A DNA stretch of 64,000 nt, from the NCBI RefSeq assembly GCF_029813775.1, contig NZ_JARVKW010000002.1:124001-188000 (forward strand). The letters are read 5' to 3'. Below the pieces are notes generated by a model. That model did not search any database, had not been told where the DNA came from, and was given only the letters and a program-made list of their open reading frames with translations. The translations under genes were made by a program, and so were the position numbers. Source of the stretch: Streptomyces sp. DH24 (GTDB taxonomy: Bacteria; Actinomycetota; Actinomycetes; Streptomycetales; Streptomycetaceae). Position 1 is the stretch's first letter. Each line of letters begins with the position of its first letter. Positions 1 through 7,639 of this stretch are shown in pieces.

Positions 1-45
1 CGAGACGTCTCCTTCTCGTGCTTCTCCTCACCTCGGAGCCTCTCG

Positions 46-1224
46 ATGCCTCTCCCCCTGTACGTGCTTGCCCTGGCCGTCTTCGCCATGGGCACATCGG
101 AGTTCATGCTCGCCGGTCTCCTGCCGGACATCGCCTCGGATCTCGACGTGACGGTCGGGGCGGCGGGCACACTCACCTCGGCGTTCGCCGTCGGGATGAT
201 CGTCGGAGCGCCGCTCATGGCCGCGCTCGCCCGCAACTGGCCGCCGCGCTCCAGCCTTCTGGGGTTCGTCGGGGTGTTCTTGGCGGCCCATGCCGTGGCC
301 GCCGCCACGTCGAGTTTTCCCGTCCTGTTCGCGACCCGGGTGGCCGCGGCGCTCGCGAACGCGGGGTTCCGGGCCGTGGCCCTGACGACGGCCACGACTC
401 TGGTGGCACCCGCCAAGAAGGGGCGGGCGCTCGCCGTGCTGCTGTCCGGCACGACGCTGGCCACGATCGCCGGTGTCCCGGGCGGAGCCGTGCTCGGCGC
501 CTGGCTCGGGTGGCGGGCCACCTTCTGGGCGGTCGCCGTGCTCTGCCTGCCCGCCGCCCTCGGCATCCTCGCGGGCATCCCGGCCCGCCCCGTGCGGCAG
601 GACGGCACGGGGCGACCGGCTCTGCGCTCGGAGCTGGCGCAGCTCGCCGGTCCGCGGCTGATCGTGGTCATGGGGCTCGGCGCGCTGGTGAACGCGGCGA
701 CGTTCGCGAGTTTCACCTTCCTCGCTCCGGTGGTCACGGACACCGCCGGGCTGGGTGAGCTGTGGGTGCCCGTCGCCCTGATGCTGTTCGGCGCCGGTTC
801 CTTCGCCGGTGTGACCGTCGCCGGCCGGTACTCCGACCGGCGTCCGGGCCTGGTCGTCGCCGTCTGCGGCCCGCTGCTCCTCGTCGGCTGGCCCGCCCTC
901 GCGGTACTGGCCGACAGGCCGGCGGCGCTGCTCGTCCTCGTCTGCGTGCAGGGGGCGCTGTCGTTCGCGCTGGGCAGCACGCTGATCGCGCGGATCCTGT
1001 ACGAGGCGGCGCCGGCGCCCACCATGGCCGGCTCCTACGCGACCGCCGCGCTCAACACGGGCGCCGCCGCCGGGCCGCTCGTCGCCGCGACCACCCTCGG
1101 CACGGCGGCCGGGAACGTCGGCCCGCTGTGGGCCAGCGCCCTCCTCGTCGCCGTCGCGCTGCTCGTCGTCCTCCCCCTCCGCGACGCCGTCACGGCGGGC
1201 CGGAACGAGGAGGCGCCCGCCTGA
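46..1224 (+). CDS. MFS drug exporter, chloramphenicol-resistance (Cml/CmlR) type
   Basis: This 392-residue protein is hydrophobic throughout and has the layout of a 12-helix major facilitator. The N-terminus, with FAMGTSEFMLAGLLPDIA near residues 14 to 31, is the signature of the Streptomyces/Rhodococcus chloramphenicol exporter group within the DHA1 drug:H+ antiporters. It should pump a small hydrophobic compound out across the cytoplasmic membrane using proton-motive force. The ATG start has a weak purine-rich site (cggag) about 10 bases upstream. Any leader or attenuator, which this family often has, would lie largely outside the window. It has no obvious link to the polyketide genes 12 kb away. 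Family assignment is firm; the substrate is inferred from similarity only. Confidence 0.85.
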   Translation: MPLPLYVLALAVFAMGTSEFMLAGLLPDIASDLDVTVGAAGTLTSAFAVGMIVGAPLMAALARNWPPRSSLLGFVGVFLAAHAVAAATSSFPVLFATRVAAALANAGFRAVALTTATTLVAPAKKGRALAVLLSGTTLATIAGVPGGAVLGAWLGWRATFWAVAVLCLPAALGILAGIPARPVRQDGTGRPALRSELAQLAGPRLIVVMGLGALVNAATFASFTFLAPVVTDTAGLGELWVPVALMLFGAGSFAGVTVAGRYSDRRPGLVVAVCGPLLLVGWPALAVLADRPAALLVLVCVQGALSFALGSTLIARILYEAAPAPTMAGSYATAALNTGAAAGPLVAATTLGTAAGNVGPLWASALLVAVALLVVLPLRDAVTAGRNEEAPA

Positions 1225-1418
1225 CGAGGCCGCCCGTCGGGGGGCGTCGCGCCATCGCCTGGAGTCCCCGCGCGCATCCGGCGATCCCGGCTCGGCGGAG
1301 GCACCGATCGCCTCGGTCCTGGGCGGCGGCCCTGCCGAGGGCCGTGGAACGGTTCGGCCGTCGGCCGCGTCGTCCCTCTTCGGGACACGGCGGCCGTGCC
1401 CCGGAGAGGAGGACCCCG

Positions 1419-2150
1419 GTGCGTACGGACGGGTTCGACAAGTGGATACGGCGGTTCGAGGACGAGCGCGAGCGCAGGCACGCCCAGGGCGACCCGGACT
1501 GGGAGCGGGGCGCGGCACTGCACCCGGCGGTGTGGGCGAGCATCCAGCGCTTCCAGGTCGGCGAGGACGGAGACGGCGCCAACCTCGTCGGCAAGGCGGA
1601 CGAGGCCGGTGACGCGGACTACGCGCAGGCGGTCCGCCTCTTCGTGGCCGAGGAACAGAACCACGCCCGGCTGCTCGCCCGGCTGCTGGCCGCGGGCGGG
1701 ATGCCGACGCTGAACGGCCACTGGAGCGACACGGTCTTCGTACGGCTGCGGCATCTGATGGGCCTGCGTCTGGAACTGCTGGTGCTGATGATCGCGGAGG
1801 TGGTGGCCCTGCGCTATTACCGCGCGCTGCGCGACGGCGCGGGCGACTCGCTCACCTCGGACGTCGCGGGACGCATCCTGGCCGACGAGCAGCGCCACGT
1901 CCCCTTCCACTGCCGTCGGTTGCACGCTTCGCTGGCCGAACTGCCCCGTGCCGTGCGGCGCCCGGTGATGGCTCTGTGGCAACTGCTCCTGCTCGCCGGC
2001 TCCCTCGTCGTCGCCGTCGACCACGGCCCGGCGCTGCGCCGCCTCGGCCTCGGGCGCCTGCGGTTCACGGCCGACGTCATGGGATCGTCCCGCGCGGTGG
2101 TCAACGCCGTGCTGTCGCCCCACTCGGTCGTGTGGTCGGACGCGGGCTGA
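1419..2150 (+). CDS. Ferritin-like diiron protein of unknown function
   Basis: The 243-residue product is mainly helical and carries two paired metal-ligand motifs, EEQNH near residue 77 and DEQRH near residue 156, with further Glu in the intervening helices. That spacing fits a four-helix-bundle carboxylate-bridged diiron site (ferritin/rubrerythrin-like superfamily). It could be an oxidase, a monooxygenase or an iron-handling protein; the sequence does not decide. The frame is open far upstream, but the GTG at 1419 is preceded by an excellent ribosome site (ggagagga, 1403-1410), and codons upstream of it do not look like a protein. It follows the MFS gene by 194 bases on the same strand with no sign of coupling. 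Confidence 0.75.
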   Translation: MRTDGFDKWIRRFEDERERRHAQGDPDWERGAALHPAVWASIQRFQVGEDGDGANLVGKADEAGDADYAQAVRLFVAEEQNHARLLARLLAAGGMPTLNGHWSDTVFVRLRHLMGLRLELLVLMIAEVVALRYYRALRDGAGDSLTSDVAGRILADEQRHVPFHCRRLHASLAELPRAVRRPVMALWQLLLLAGSLVVAVDHGPALRRLGLGRLRFTADVMGSSRAVVNAVLSPHSVVWSDAG

Positions 2151-2459
2151 CGCCGGAAACGCAGGTGCCCGGCGGTCCAGGCGGGCCGCCAGGCACAGAA
2201 AGTCGCCCAGGACGCGCTCGGCACCGGTCGGCAGGTGACGCAGCTCAGGGGCGGGCAACTCGGTGACGGGCAGTTCGATGACCGGGCTGTGGTGGCGTTC
2301 GCCGTCGACGGTCGTGACCAACGAAGCTCCGGGCCGTCGCCGGCAGGTTGGGCCCGGTACCGTCCGACCCCTTCACCAGCCGCACACGGATGCTCCATAG
2401 TGTGCACCGAATTGTCTTTCCCGAGGGGGACGGCGAGGGCTGCGGGAGGAGGGGTGCCG
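2151..2459. other. Intergenic stretch with a possible minus-strand gene remnant
   Basis: There is no intact gene here. On the minus strand, 2321 down to about 2150 reads as protein-like sequence with mostly G/C third positions, containing VTTVDGERHH and LRHLPTGAERVLGDF. It has no good start, and the frame then runs on into the antisense of the diiron gene. An adjacent minus-strand frame (about 2330-2400) also looks protein-like, so a frameshifted remnant is possible. The last 50 bases hold the ribosome site for the next gene. Confidence 0.3.
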
Positions 2460-2852
2460 GTGGATCCGACCTTGCGGCTGAAGGGCCTTGCCGCGCCCAC
2501 CGCTGCGGCTCCGACCGAGATCGTCCTGCTCGATCGCGGCGACCGTCTCGTCGGGCGGCTGCGTTTCCGTGTCTGCCCGTCGTGCCGGACGGGGCGCATC
2601 CTGGACATCTGGATAGGCGACCGCTGGCAGCGCCAGGGCCTGGGCCGCGAACTCACCCATTCCCTCCTGGCGCGCCACCCGGGTCACCGGTGGAGCACGA
2701 CCCCGCAGACCCGGGAGGGCCGGGCCTTCTTCCGTGAGATGACGGAGGAGACCGGGGTACCGCTGCCCCGTGGCGGCCCGTTGTGCCGCCATCTCATGGG
2801 CGCCCTCCGGCGGGGGTGGCGCTCCGCGCTGGAGCACTGGCCGCACCGCTGA
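2460..2852 (+). CDS. Small GNAT-type acetyltransferase-like protein
   Basis: The 130-residue product has the core of a GNAT fold. A strand with ILDIWIGDRWQRQGLGREL (near residues 41 to 59) contains the Q/R-x-x-G-x-G/A acetyl-CoA-binding turn as QRQGLG, and is followed by a helix and GRAFFREMTEETG. It lacks the longer N-terminal half of many GNATs, so activity is not assured. Two in-frame GTG codons are possible. I chose 2460 because the gggagga site at 2444-2450 is then about 9 bases away; at 2454 it would be only 3. It ends 99 bases before a convergent small gene. The substrate is unknown. Confidence 0.65.
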   Translation: MDPTLRLKGLAAPTAAAPTEIVLLDRGDRLVGRLRFRVCPSCRTGRILDIWIGDRWQRQGLGRELTHSLLARHPGHRWSTTPQTREGRAFFREMTEETGVPLPRGGPLCRHLMGALRRGWRSALEHWPHR

Positions 2853-2951
2853 ACGCAGACCGGTTCACTGCCGCCGATTCGCCGGGCCCCCACTCGCCGA
2901 CGACGCGGAGCGACGACCCCGGCCACGGCCACGACCCCGCCCCCGGCACGC

Positions 2952-3248
2952 TCACTGCCAGCGGTCGACGCCCCCGCCCCGCCATTCGATCAGGGGCGTG
3001 GCACCCGCCTCCTCGTGGCCCACGATGATGCCGACCCGCCGCACAACGGCCAGCACGTCCGCGACACACCTCGCCACGCCCACCACTTCGCCCATCAGCG
3101 AGACTTGACGGCCCCCGGCGAAGAAGGGCTTGTGCACGACGACCGGGGCGGACCTGCCCCGCACCCCTCCGGGGGGACTCGGGCAGTCCCAGGGGCCGAG
3201 TCCCGGCCCCGCCGACCTCGGTCGCCGCGGCGTGAACGCGTCCGCCAT
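2952..3248 (-). CDS. Conserved small Streptomyces protein ending in EWRGGG
   Basis: This 98-residue protein has no transmembrane helix. Its second half (PVVVHKPFFAGGRQVSLMG, then a helical stretch, then TPLIEWRGGGVDRW) matches a family of short Streptomyces proteins that share the terminal EWRGGG-x-D-x-W pattern and have no assigned function that I know. The ATG at 3248 is supported by a strong minus-strand ribosome site (GGAGGAGA, complement of about 3256-3263). A perfect 7-bp inverted repeat lies about 50 bases upstream of the start and is a likely operator. The family match is from memory of the motif, so treat it as moderate. Confidence 0.6.
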   Translation of the reverse strand: MADAFTPRRPRSAGPGLGPWDCPSPPGGVRGRSAPVVVHKPFFAGGRQVSLMGEVVGVARCVADVLAVVRRVGIIVGHEEAGATPLIEWRGGGVDRWQ

Positions 3249-3297
3249 ACGCCGATCTCCTCCCCGGGATCGCCACCCCTGTTCGACACCCGGCAAT

Positions 3298-3314
3298 CTT
3301 TGCACAATGCAAAG
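3298..3314. promoter_or_regulatory. Candidate operator, 17-bp inverted repeat
   Basis: CTTTGCACAATGCAAAG is a perfect 7-bp inverted repeat around a 3-base centre. It lies 50 bases upstream of the minus-strand start at 3248, in the short gap between two minus-strand genes, where a promoter operator would be expected. A related but shorter TTGCA/TGCAA pair occurs at 4289-4302. The cognate repressor is not identifiable from the window. Confidence 0.45.
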
Positions 3315-3332
3315 CAAGGGAAAAGAAAACGA

Positions 3333-4034
3333 TCAACGGGTGGCCGCGTGCCCGGTGGTGTGCGAGAGACGGAAAGAACGTACGACCGCGATCACGCACC
3401 CCGTGACCAGCGCGGCAGCCCAGCCGCACAGATCACGCAGCGGCGCCGGGCGGGAGGCCCTGACGTCCAGCCCTCGCGGGGGTACCCTGCCCGCCGTGTC
3501 GTACACGACGGCGAGCGCGTCGCCGGGCCGGGTGGCCGGTCCGCAGCCGAGCCAGACGCGCGGCTTCAGCGGTGTGCCGTCGCGGTCGGCCACCGAGCAC
3601 GAACGGCGGCCCCGGCCGGAGACGGCCCCGGGCCCACCTTCGACGGACGTCACCACCACCGGCTGCACCCGCCCCCGCACCGCCAGTACGAGGCTCTCGG
3701 CCGCCTGGGGAGTCTCCAGGGCGAGGCAGACCGCGAGTACCACCACGACGCCGATCAGCGCCCGCCCCGCTCGCACCAGGCAGAGGTGGAGGGCCAGCGC
3801 GGCGGCGCACACCAGGCCGCCCTCGCCGTCCGACAGTCCCGGAACGCCGTACCAGGCACCGGCGACGGTGCTCCCGACGATCAGCCCGGCTCCCACGCAT
3901 CCGACGAGGAAGCCCTTGGCGACCTGCCGTCGCGGCGGCAGGCCCATGAATTCCGCCGGCCCCCACACCGTGCTGCGCAGATGCGTCATGAGGTGGCGCT
4001 CGGGAGCGGGCGCGGGCCGGTGATGTCGACTCAT
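3333..4034 (-). CDS. Hypothetical integral membrane protein
   Basis: The product of 233 residues has three hydrophobic zones: near residues 40-65 (KGFLVGCVGAGLIVG onwards), 70-110 (a long hydrophobic pair including IGVVVVLAVCLAL), and a last helix near 205-225 (GWAAALVTGCVIAVV). Between the second and third lies a soluble loop with two cysteines (RRSCSVADRDGTP and WLGCGPATRPGDAL). The loop could be extracytoplasmic and disulfide-bonded, but this is inference. I do not recognise the family. The start is uncertain: a GTG at 4046 would add four residues. The ATG at 4034 has a gagggg site about 11 bases upstream and is preferred. Confidence 0.6.
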   Translation of the reverse strand: MSRHHRPAPAPERHLMTHLRSTVWGPAEFMGLPPRRQVAKGFLVGCVGAGLIVGSTVAGAWYGVPGLSDGEGGLVCAAALALHLCLVRAGRALIGVVVVLAVCLALETPQAAESLVLAVRGRVQPVVVTSVEGGPGAVSGRGRRSCSVADRDGTPLKPRVWLGCGPATRPGDALAVVYDTAGRVPPRGLDVRASRPAPLRDLCGWAAALVTGCVIAVVRSFRLSHTTGHAATR

Positions 4035-4416
4035 CCGCGTGGCCACCCCTCATGCACCCCCACTGTCTCTTCCCGTTCGGCCCTGGCTCCGCATCCTGGC
4101 CGAACGGGCGGCGGTGCACACTGCCTCCGGCCGGACGCGCGGGGAGTGCCGACATTGCCGGGACCAGGCAACGAGGGCGCGCCCTCGCGTTACCCGGGAC
4201 CCGCCGTCCTCCCATCTTCGGACTGCGCGAAGGCGGTTCGCCCGAGACGGCTCGGGGCTCGGCCCCGATCGCGCCCCGCCGAGCCGAGTTGCAACCGTGC
4301 AATGATCTCGCCGGTGCGGTCGCGGCCCGGGGGCACCCTCCCGTGCCGCTCGCAGCGCCGCTGCAGCGCCGCTCGCAGGGCCGCGGACGGTACACCAGGG
4401 GCAGACGAGGGGGACC
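4035..4416. other. Divergent intergenic region with TTGCA-N4-TGCAA pair
   Basis: This gap of about 380 bases separates a minus-strand membrane protein gene from a plus-strand gene, so it should hold two promoters. The one structured element I see is TTGCA-ACCG-TGCAA at 4289-4302, resembling the inverted repeat at 3298-3314. No convincing -35/-10 pair or open frame with coding character was found. Confidence 0.4.
4289..4302. promoter_or_regulatory. Candidate half-operator TTGCA-N4-TGCAA
   Basis: A 5-bp inverted repeat with a 4-base spacer lies 115 bases upstream of the plus-strand start at 4417. The arms share TTGCA/TGCAA with the longer repeat at 3298-3314. It is short enough to be chance; the value is in the shared arm sequence. 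Confidence 0.25.
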
Positions 4417-4977
4417 ATGACCACCCAAGGGCCGGGCGCCGACAGGACGCCCGAGGAGCCGGAGCCGACGCCGCCCGTCCCCGACGAGGTGTGGCTGAAG
4501 TTCCTCGCCGACAGCGAGAGCGCCATCCGCGCCTCCGCCCCGAGGGAGCCCTCCGCTCGGGAACGGGCGCGGGCACGGCACCGTCCCCTGGACGCGGTCG
4601 ACCGGGCTGCCGACGGCGGCACCACGGAGCAGGACGTCCGCAGGCAGCCCCCGCACCGGCCGGCGGATCCCGAGACACGTCCGGTGGGCGACGTGTGGCA
4701 GCCCGAGGACCCGTGGGCCGGCCCGGCCTGGCGGGAGTTGGACGGCCGGGCCAGGCTCCGGCGCGTCGTCCGCGTGATCGCCACCGCCGCCGCCATCACC
4801 CTGGCCCTCGGAGCCTGGTCGCTGCTGTCCATCGGAGCGGGCACGCCGAGCGGCACACCGAACGGCACCACCGTGGAGCAGTTGGAAGGGGCGCCGGGGG
4901 GAGTCCCCACGGCGACCCACGCGTCGCCCGGTTCCGTCACCGCGACGCCGTCGTCGTCGGCGTCGGCCGCCGGCTGA
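4417..4977 (+). CDS. Single-pass membrane protein, unknown function
   Basis: This 186-residue protein has a long charged, proline-rich N-terminal half (to about residue 110) rich in Arg, Glu and Pro. One predicted transmembrane helix follows near 116-139 (VVRVIATAAAITLALGAWSL), and then a short Ser/Thr/Ala/Pro-rich tail. This suggests an inner-membrane protein with a cytoplasmic N-terminus and a small exported tail. No enzymatic motif is visible. The ATG has a ribosome site (cgagggg) about 5 bases upstream. It sits alone between divergent and downstream intergenic gaps. Confidence 0.6.
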   Translation: MTTQGPGADRTPEEPEPTPPVPDEVWLKFLADSESAIRASAPREPSARERARARHRPLDAVDRAADGGTTEQDVRRQPPHRPADPETRPVGDVWQPEDPWAGPAWRELDGRARLRRVVRVIATAAAITLALGAWSLLSIGAGTPSGTPNGTTVEQLEGAPGGVPTATHASPGSVTATPSSSASAAG

Positions 4978-5361
4978 GACGACCACCGGGGCGGCGGTAC
5001 GACACCGTCCGGCGACGATCGGCGCCAACGCGCCTTTCGTCCCCGTCGCGTTCCACTGACGCTCCCTCGCGTCCGGCGGGAAGGCCGCCGACCTCTGAAC
5101 ACGCCTCCGCAACGCTCGCCCTGCCCACACCCTTGACCGCGTTCTGTCAGAGCCCTTAACCTCCGAGCACCGTAAGGAAACTTTCCTAACAGTCACTCCA
5201 GGGAAACACGCCCCTCGCCCCCACGACGAGGAGATCCCTGACGCCCCCTCATCGGTCGAGCCGAAGGTGTTCGAGCGGAACACGCACGGCCGCCAACCGG
5301 TCGGCTCCCCGACCACCACCGGCAAGACCAACGCCAGTTGACCCCCCACCACGAGGATGTC
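4978..5361. other. Upstream region of the cellulase gene
   Basis: About 380 bases without a gene. It contains the 19-bp near-palindrome described separately (5172-5190), which is less GC-rich than its surroundings and sits 172 bases upstream of the cellulase start. The rest shows no coding character. Confidence 0.5.
5172..5190. promoter_or_regulatory. 19-bp palindrome upstream of the GH5 cellulase
   Basis: GTAAGGAAACTTTCCTAAC is an odd-length inverted repeat, with 8 of 9 arm bases matching around a central C. It is the most AT-rich element of the gap and lies upstream of a secreted glycosidase. It differs from the CebR-type cellulase operator (TGGGAGCGCTCCCA), so a different regulator would be needed. 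Similar AGGAAA/TTTCCT elements occur upstream of other secreted hydrolase genes in Streptomyces, to my recollection. Confidence 0.5.
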
Positions 5362-6417
5362 ATGCGTACACCTCTGTCGACTCTCCTCGCCGGCGCGCTG
5401 CTCGCCGGCCTCGGCCTCACCCTCGGCCCCTCCCCCGCCACCGCCACCCCGTCCGCTCCCACCGGAAGCGAGAACGCCACCCCGGCCGCGATCAACGGCC
5501 GGCTGAAGGTGTGCGGCGTCAAGCTGTGCAACCAGTACGGCAAGCCGATCCAGTTGCGCGGCATGAGCAGCCACGGCCTGCAGTGGTACAGCCAGTGCCT
5601 GACCGACGGCTCCCTGGACGCGCTCGCCGGCGACTGGAACGCCGACGTCCTGCGCATCTCGCTCTACGTCCAGGAGGGCGGCTACGAGACCGACCCGCGC
5701 GGGTTCACCGACCGGGTGCACGAACTCATCGAGATGGCCACGGCCCGCGGCATGTACGCGCTGGTCGACTGGCACCAGCTCACGCCCGGCGACCCCAACC
5801 ACAACCTGGAGCGAGCCAAGACGTTCTTCACCGAGATCGCCCAGCGGCACCGCGGCAAGACCAACCTGCTGTACGACATCGCCAACGAGCCCAACGGCGT
5901 GAGCTGGTCGCGGATCAAGTCCTACGCCGAGCAGCTCATCCCCGTCGTCCGCGCCCAGGCCCCCGACACCCCGATCCTCGTCGGCACCCACGGCTGGGGC
6001 TCCCTCGGCATCTCGGACGGCCGTGACGAGACGGACGTCGTCAACGACCCGGTCCGGGCGAGCAACATCATGTACACGTTCCACTTCTACGCGGCCTCGC
6101 ACGGCGAGGAGTACCTGAGCGCGCTCGACCGGGCGTCGGACCGGATCCCCGTCTTCGTCACCGAGTTCGGCACCCAGGAGGCCAGCGGCGACGGGCCGAA
6201 CGACTTCGACCGCGCCCAGCGGTACCTGGATCTGATGGGCCGTAAGCAGATCAGCTGGGTCAACTGGAACTTCTCCGACGACCACCGCACCGGCGCCGTC
6301 TTCACCACCGGTACCTGCGACGCGAACGGCCCCTGGACGGGCACCGCTCCGCTCAAGCCGGCCGGCGTGTGGATCCGCGACCGGATCAGGACCCCGGACA
6401 GCTTCCCCACCGGCTGA
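5362..6417 (+). CDS. Secreted GH5 endoglucanase (cellulase)
   Basis: This is a 351-residue protein of glycoside hydrolase family 5, expected to cleave internal beta-1,4-glucosidic bonds outside the cell. A Sec signal peptide occupies about residues 1-30 (Met-Arg, a hydrophobic core ending in GLGLTLG, then cleavage near ATATPSA). The catalytic domain follows directly. LYDIANEPNG carries the acid/base Glu176 and PVFVTEFGTQ carries the nucleophile Glu268. The HFYAASHGEEY and WVNWNFSDD segments are typical of the family. There is no carbohydrate-binding module, so it is a bare catalytic domain. An ATG at 5338 is also in frame, but 5362 gives a canonical signal peptide and a gagg ribosome site. 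A hairpin follows at 6425-6450. Confidence 0.93.
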   Translation: MRTPLSTLLAGALLAGLGLTLGPSPATATPSAPTGSENATPAAINGRLKVCGVKLCNQYGKPIQLRGMSSHGLQWYSQCLTDGSLDALAGDWNADVLRISLYVQEGGYETDPRGFTDRVHELIEMATARGMYALVDWHQLTPGDPNHNLERAKTFFTEIAQRHRGKTNLLYDIANEPNGVSWSRIKSYAEQLIPVVRAQAPDTPILVGTHGWGSLGISDGRDETDVVNDPVRASNIMYTFHFYAASHGEEYLSALDRASDRIPVFVTEFGTQEASGDGPNDFDRAQRYLDLMGRKQISWVNWNFSDDHRTGAVFTTGTCDANGPWTGTAPLKPAGVWIRDRIRTPDSFPTG

Positions 6418-6424
6418 GCACCGC

Positions 6425-6450
6425 GCCGGGTCGTACGGCAGCGACCCGGC
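6425..6450. terminator. Hairpin after the cellulase gene
   Basis: A perfect 9-bp stem (GCCGGGTCG / CGACCCGGC) with an 8-base loop starts 8 bases after the cellulase stop. There is no T-run, which is usual for Streptomyces terminators. It lies between convergent genes, so it could serve both. Confidence 0.55.
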
Positions 6451-6459
6451 ACGCAGGAA

Positions 6460-6488
6460 GGGCCGGAGGCCGCGACAGCCCCCGGCCC
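6460..6488. terminator. Second hairpin in the convergent gap
   Basis: GGGCCGG at 6460-6466 pairs with CCGGCCC at 6482-6488 across a 15-base loop. It lies 13 bases beyond the minus-strand stop at 6502 and could terminate that gene. The longer loop makes it weaker evidence than the neighbouring hairpin. Confidence 0.35.
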
Positions 6489-6501
6489 GCGCCGGCTGTG
6501 T

Positions 6502-7533
6502 CTACACGTCCATGTCGACGGTGATGTGCGGGGCGAGGGCCCGCAGCAGGCCCAGGGCGTCGAACATGTCACCTGCGGAGGCCACTCCGACGGTCCTGGT
6601 CCTGCCCGCGAGAACGCGCCGGACCGCTTCCACGACGAGCGGCGCGGTGACGGCGTAGATGTCCCGGCCCCTGGCGACGGCACGGCGTTCGGCGCCGCCG
6701 GACCGCACCACGGCGTCGACCAGGAACGTCTGCGCGGACCGCCCCCGCCCGTCCACCGCTGCCGGCGCCGGCGTGTCCGGGTCGGACAGGTCCCGGGCCG
6801 CCTCGACGGTCATGTAGGTGCGGACCTCCGGGACGGACAGGTGGCTGGGGATCGTGACGACGTCGGCCATGGTGAACTCGCCGAGGACGGCGCGGGTGCC
6901 CATCGGTTCGGGGAAGGCCCACTTCAGGTGGGGCAGGTCGTCGTTGTGGTACTCCAGGCGCCCACCGGTGTGGCGGACCCGTCGGCCGTCGCGCCGCCGC
7001 CGGGAGACCTCGCCCGCCGCGCGGGTGCCGGCGGTGGGATGCCAGCCGCTGAGCCCGTACGCGATGTGCGCCTCGTCGGCCGTCGTCCAGTCGCCCATCG
7101 CCGCGGTGGCGAGCAGGTCGCCGAGGCCGCCGTAGAAGGCCATCGCGGGGACGATCACCGCCCCCGCCGCGCGGGCCCGGTCCGTGAAGTGCGCGAACGT
7201 GTCGGCATTGGCCTCGATCTCGGCCGCGACGTCCACGTACGGGATCCCGGCCCGCAGGGCCGCCTCGATCACCGGGGCGGCGGTCGTGGCGAAGGGCCCG
7301 GCGCAGTTGATCACGGCCGCCGCGCCGTCCAGTGCGCGGTCGAGCGAGACCGGGTCGTCGACGGACGCGGGACGCACGGCGAGTCCCGGGTGGGACGCCG
7401 CGAGTACCCGCAGCTTGCCGGCGTCGCGGCCGGAGAGGACCGGGACGAGGCCGCGGTCCAGCAGTTCCGCCACGACGAAGCGTCCGGTGTGCCCGTACGC
7501 GCCGTACACCACGACCGTCTGCCGCGCTGCCAT
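6502..7533 (-). CDS. Saccharopine dehydrogenase-like NAD(P)-binding protein
   Basis: The 343-residue protein begins with a Rossmann dinucleotide-binding motif (VVVYGAYGHTGRFV, residues 7-20), followed by LSGRDAGKL and NCAGPF, the layout of the saccharopine dehydrogenase NADP-binding family (trans-acting enoyl reductase/YMR226-like group). Such proteins are mostly uncharacterised oxidoreductases. The start at 7533 is the first Met before the Rossmann strand; the open frame upstream overlaps the divergent regulator gene and is not coding. The gene is divergent from a GlxA/AraC-type regulator with 106 bases between the starts, which suggests that the regulator controls it. Confidence 0.75.
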   Translation of the reverse strand: MAARQTVVVYGAYGHTGRFVVAELLDRGLVPVLSGRDAGKLRVLAASHPGLAVRPASVDDPVSLDRALDGAAAVINCAGPFATTAAPVIEAALRAGIPYVDVAAEIEANADTFAHFTDRARAAGAVIVPAMAFYGGLGDLLATAAMGDWTTADEAHIAYGLSGWHPTAGTRAAGEVSRRRRDGRRVRHTGGRLEYHNDDLPHLKWAFPEPMGTRAVLGEFTMADVVTIPSHLSVPEVRTYMTVEAARDLSDPDTPAPAAVDGRGRSAQTFLVDAVVRSGGAERRAVARGRDIYAVTAPLVVEAVRRVLAGRTRTVGVASAGDMFDALGLLRALAPHITVDMDV

Positions 7534-7604
7534 GTGTTTCTCCCGTGCTCGGACGATCCCCTGGGCCTGCGGACATCCTGACGGGGGCGGGCCACCAAAG
7601 GTGA

Positions 7605-7638
7605 GTGTCCGGAACGACACGCCCCGTACACTTCCGGA
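7605..7638. promoter_or_regulatory. Candidate operator with repeated TCCGGA
   Basis: In the 106-base divergent gap, GTGTC-CGGAAC-GACAC (7605-7620) forms a 5-bp inverted repeat. The hexamer TCCGGA occurs at 7608-7613 and again at 7633-7638, a 25-base step. Its position just upstream of the regulator start at 7640 fits autoregulation and control of the divergent oxidoreductase. Confidence 0.35.
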
Positions 7639-7639
7639 C

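Noticed and set aside
1..45. Leader-peptide attenuator for the MFS exporter
   Set aside because: Some family members have one, but only 45 bases are available upstream and no convincing leader frame with a stop is visible.
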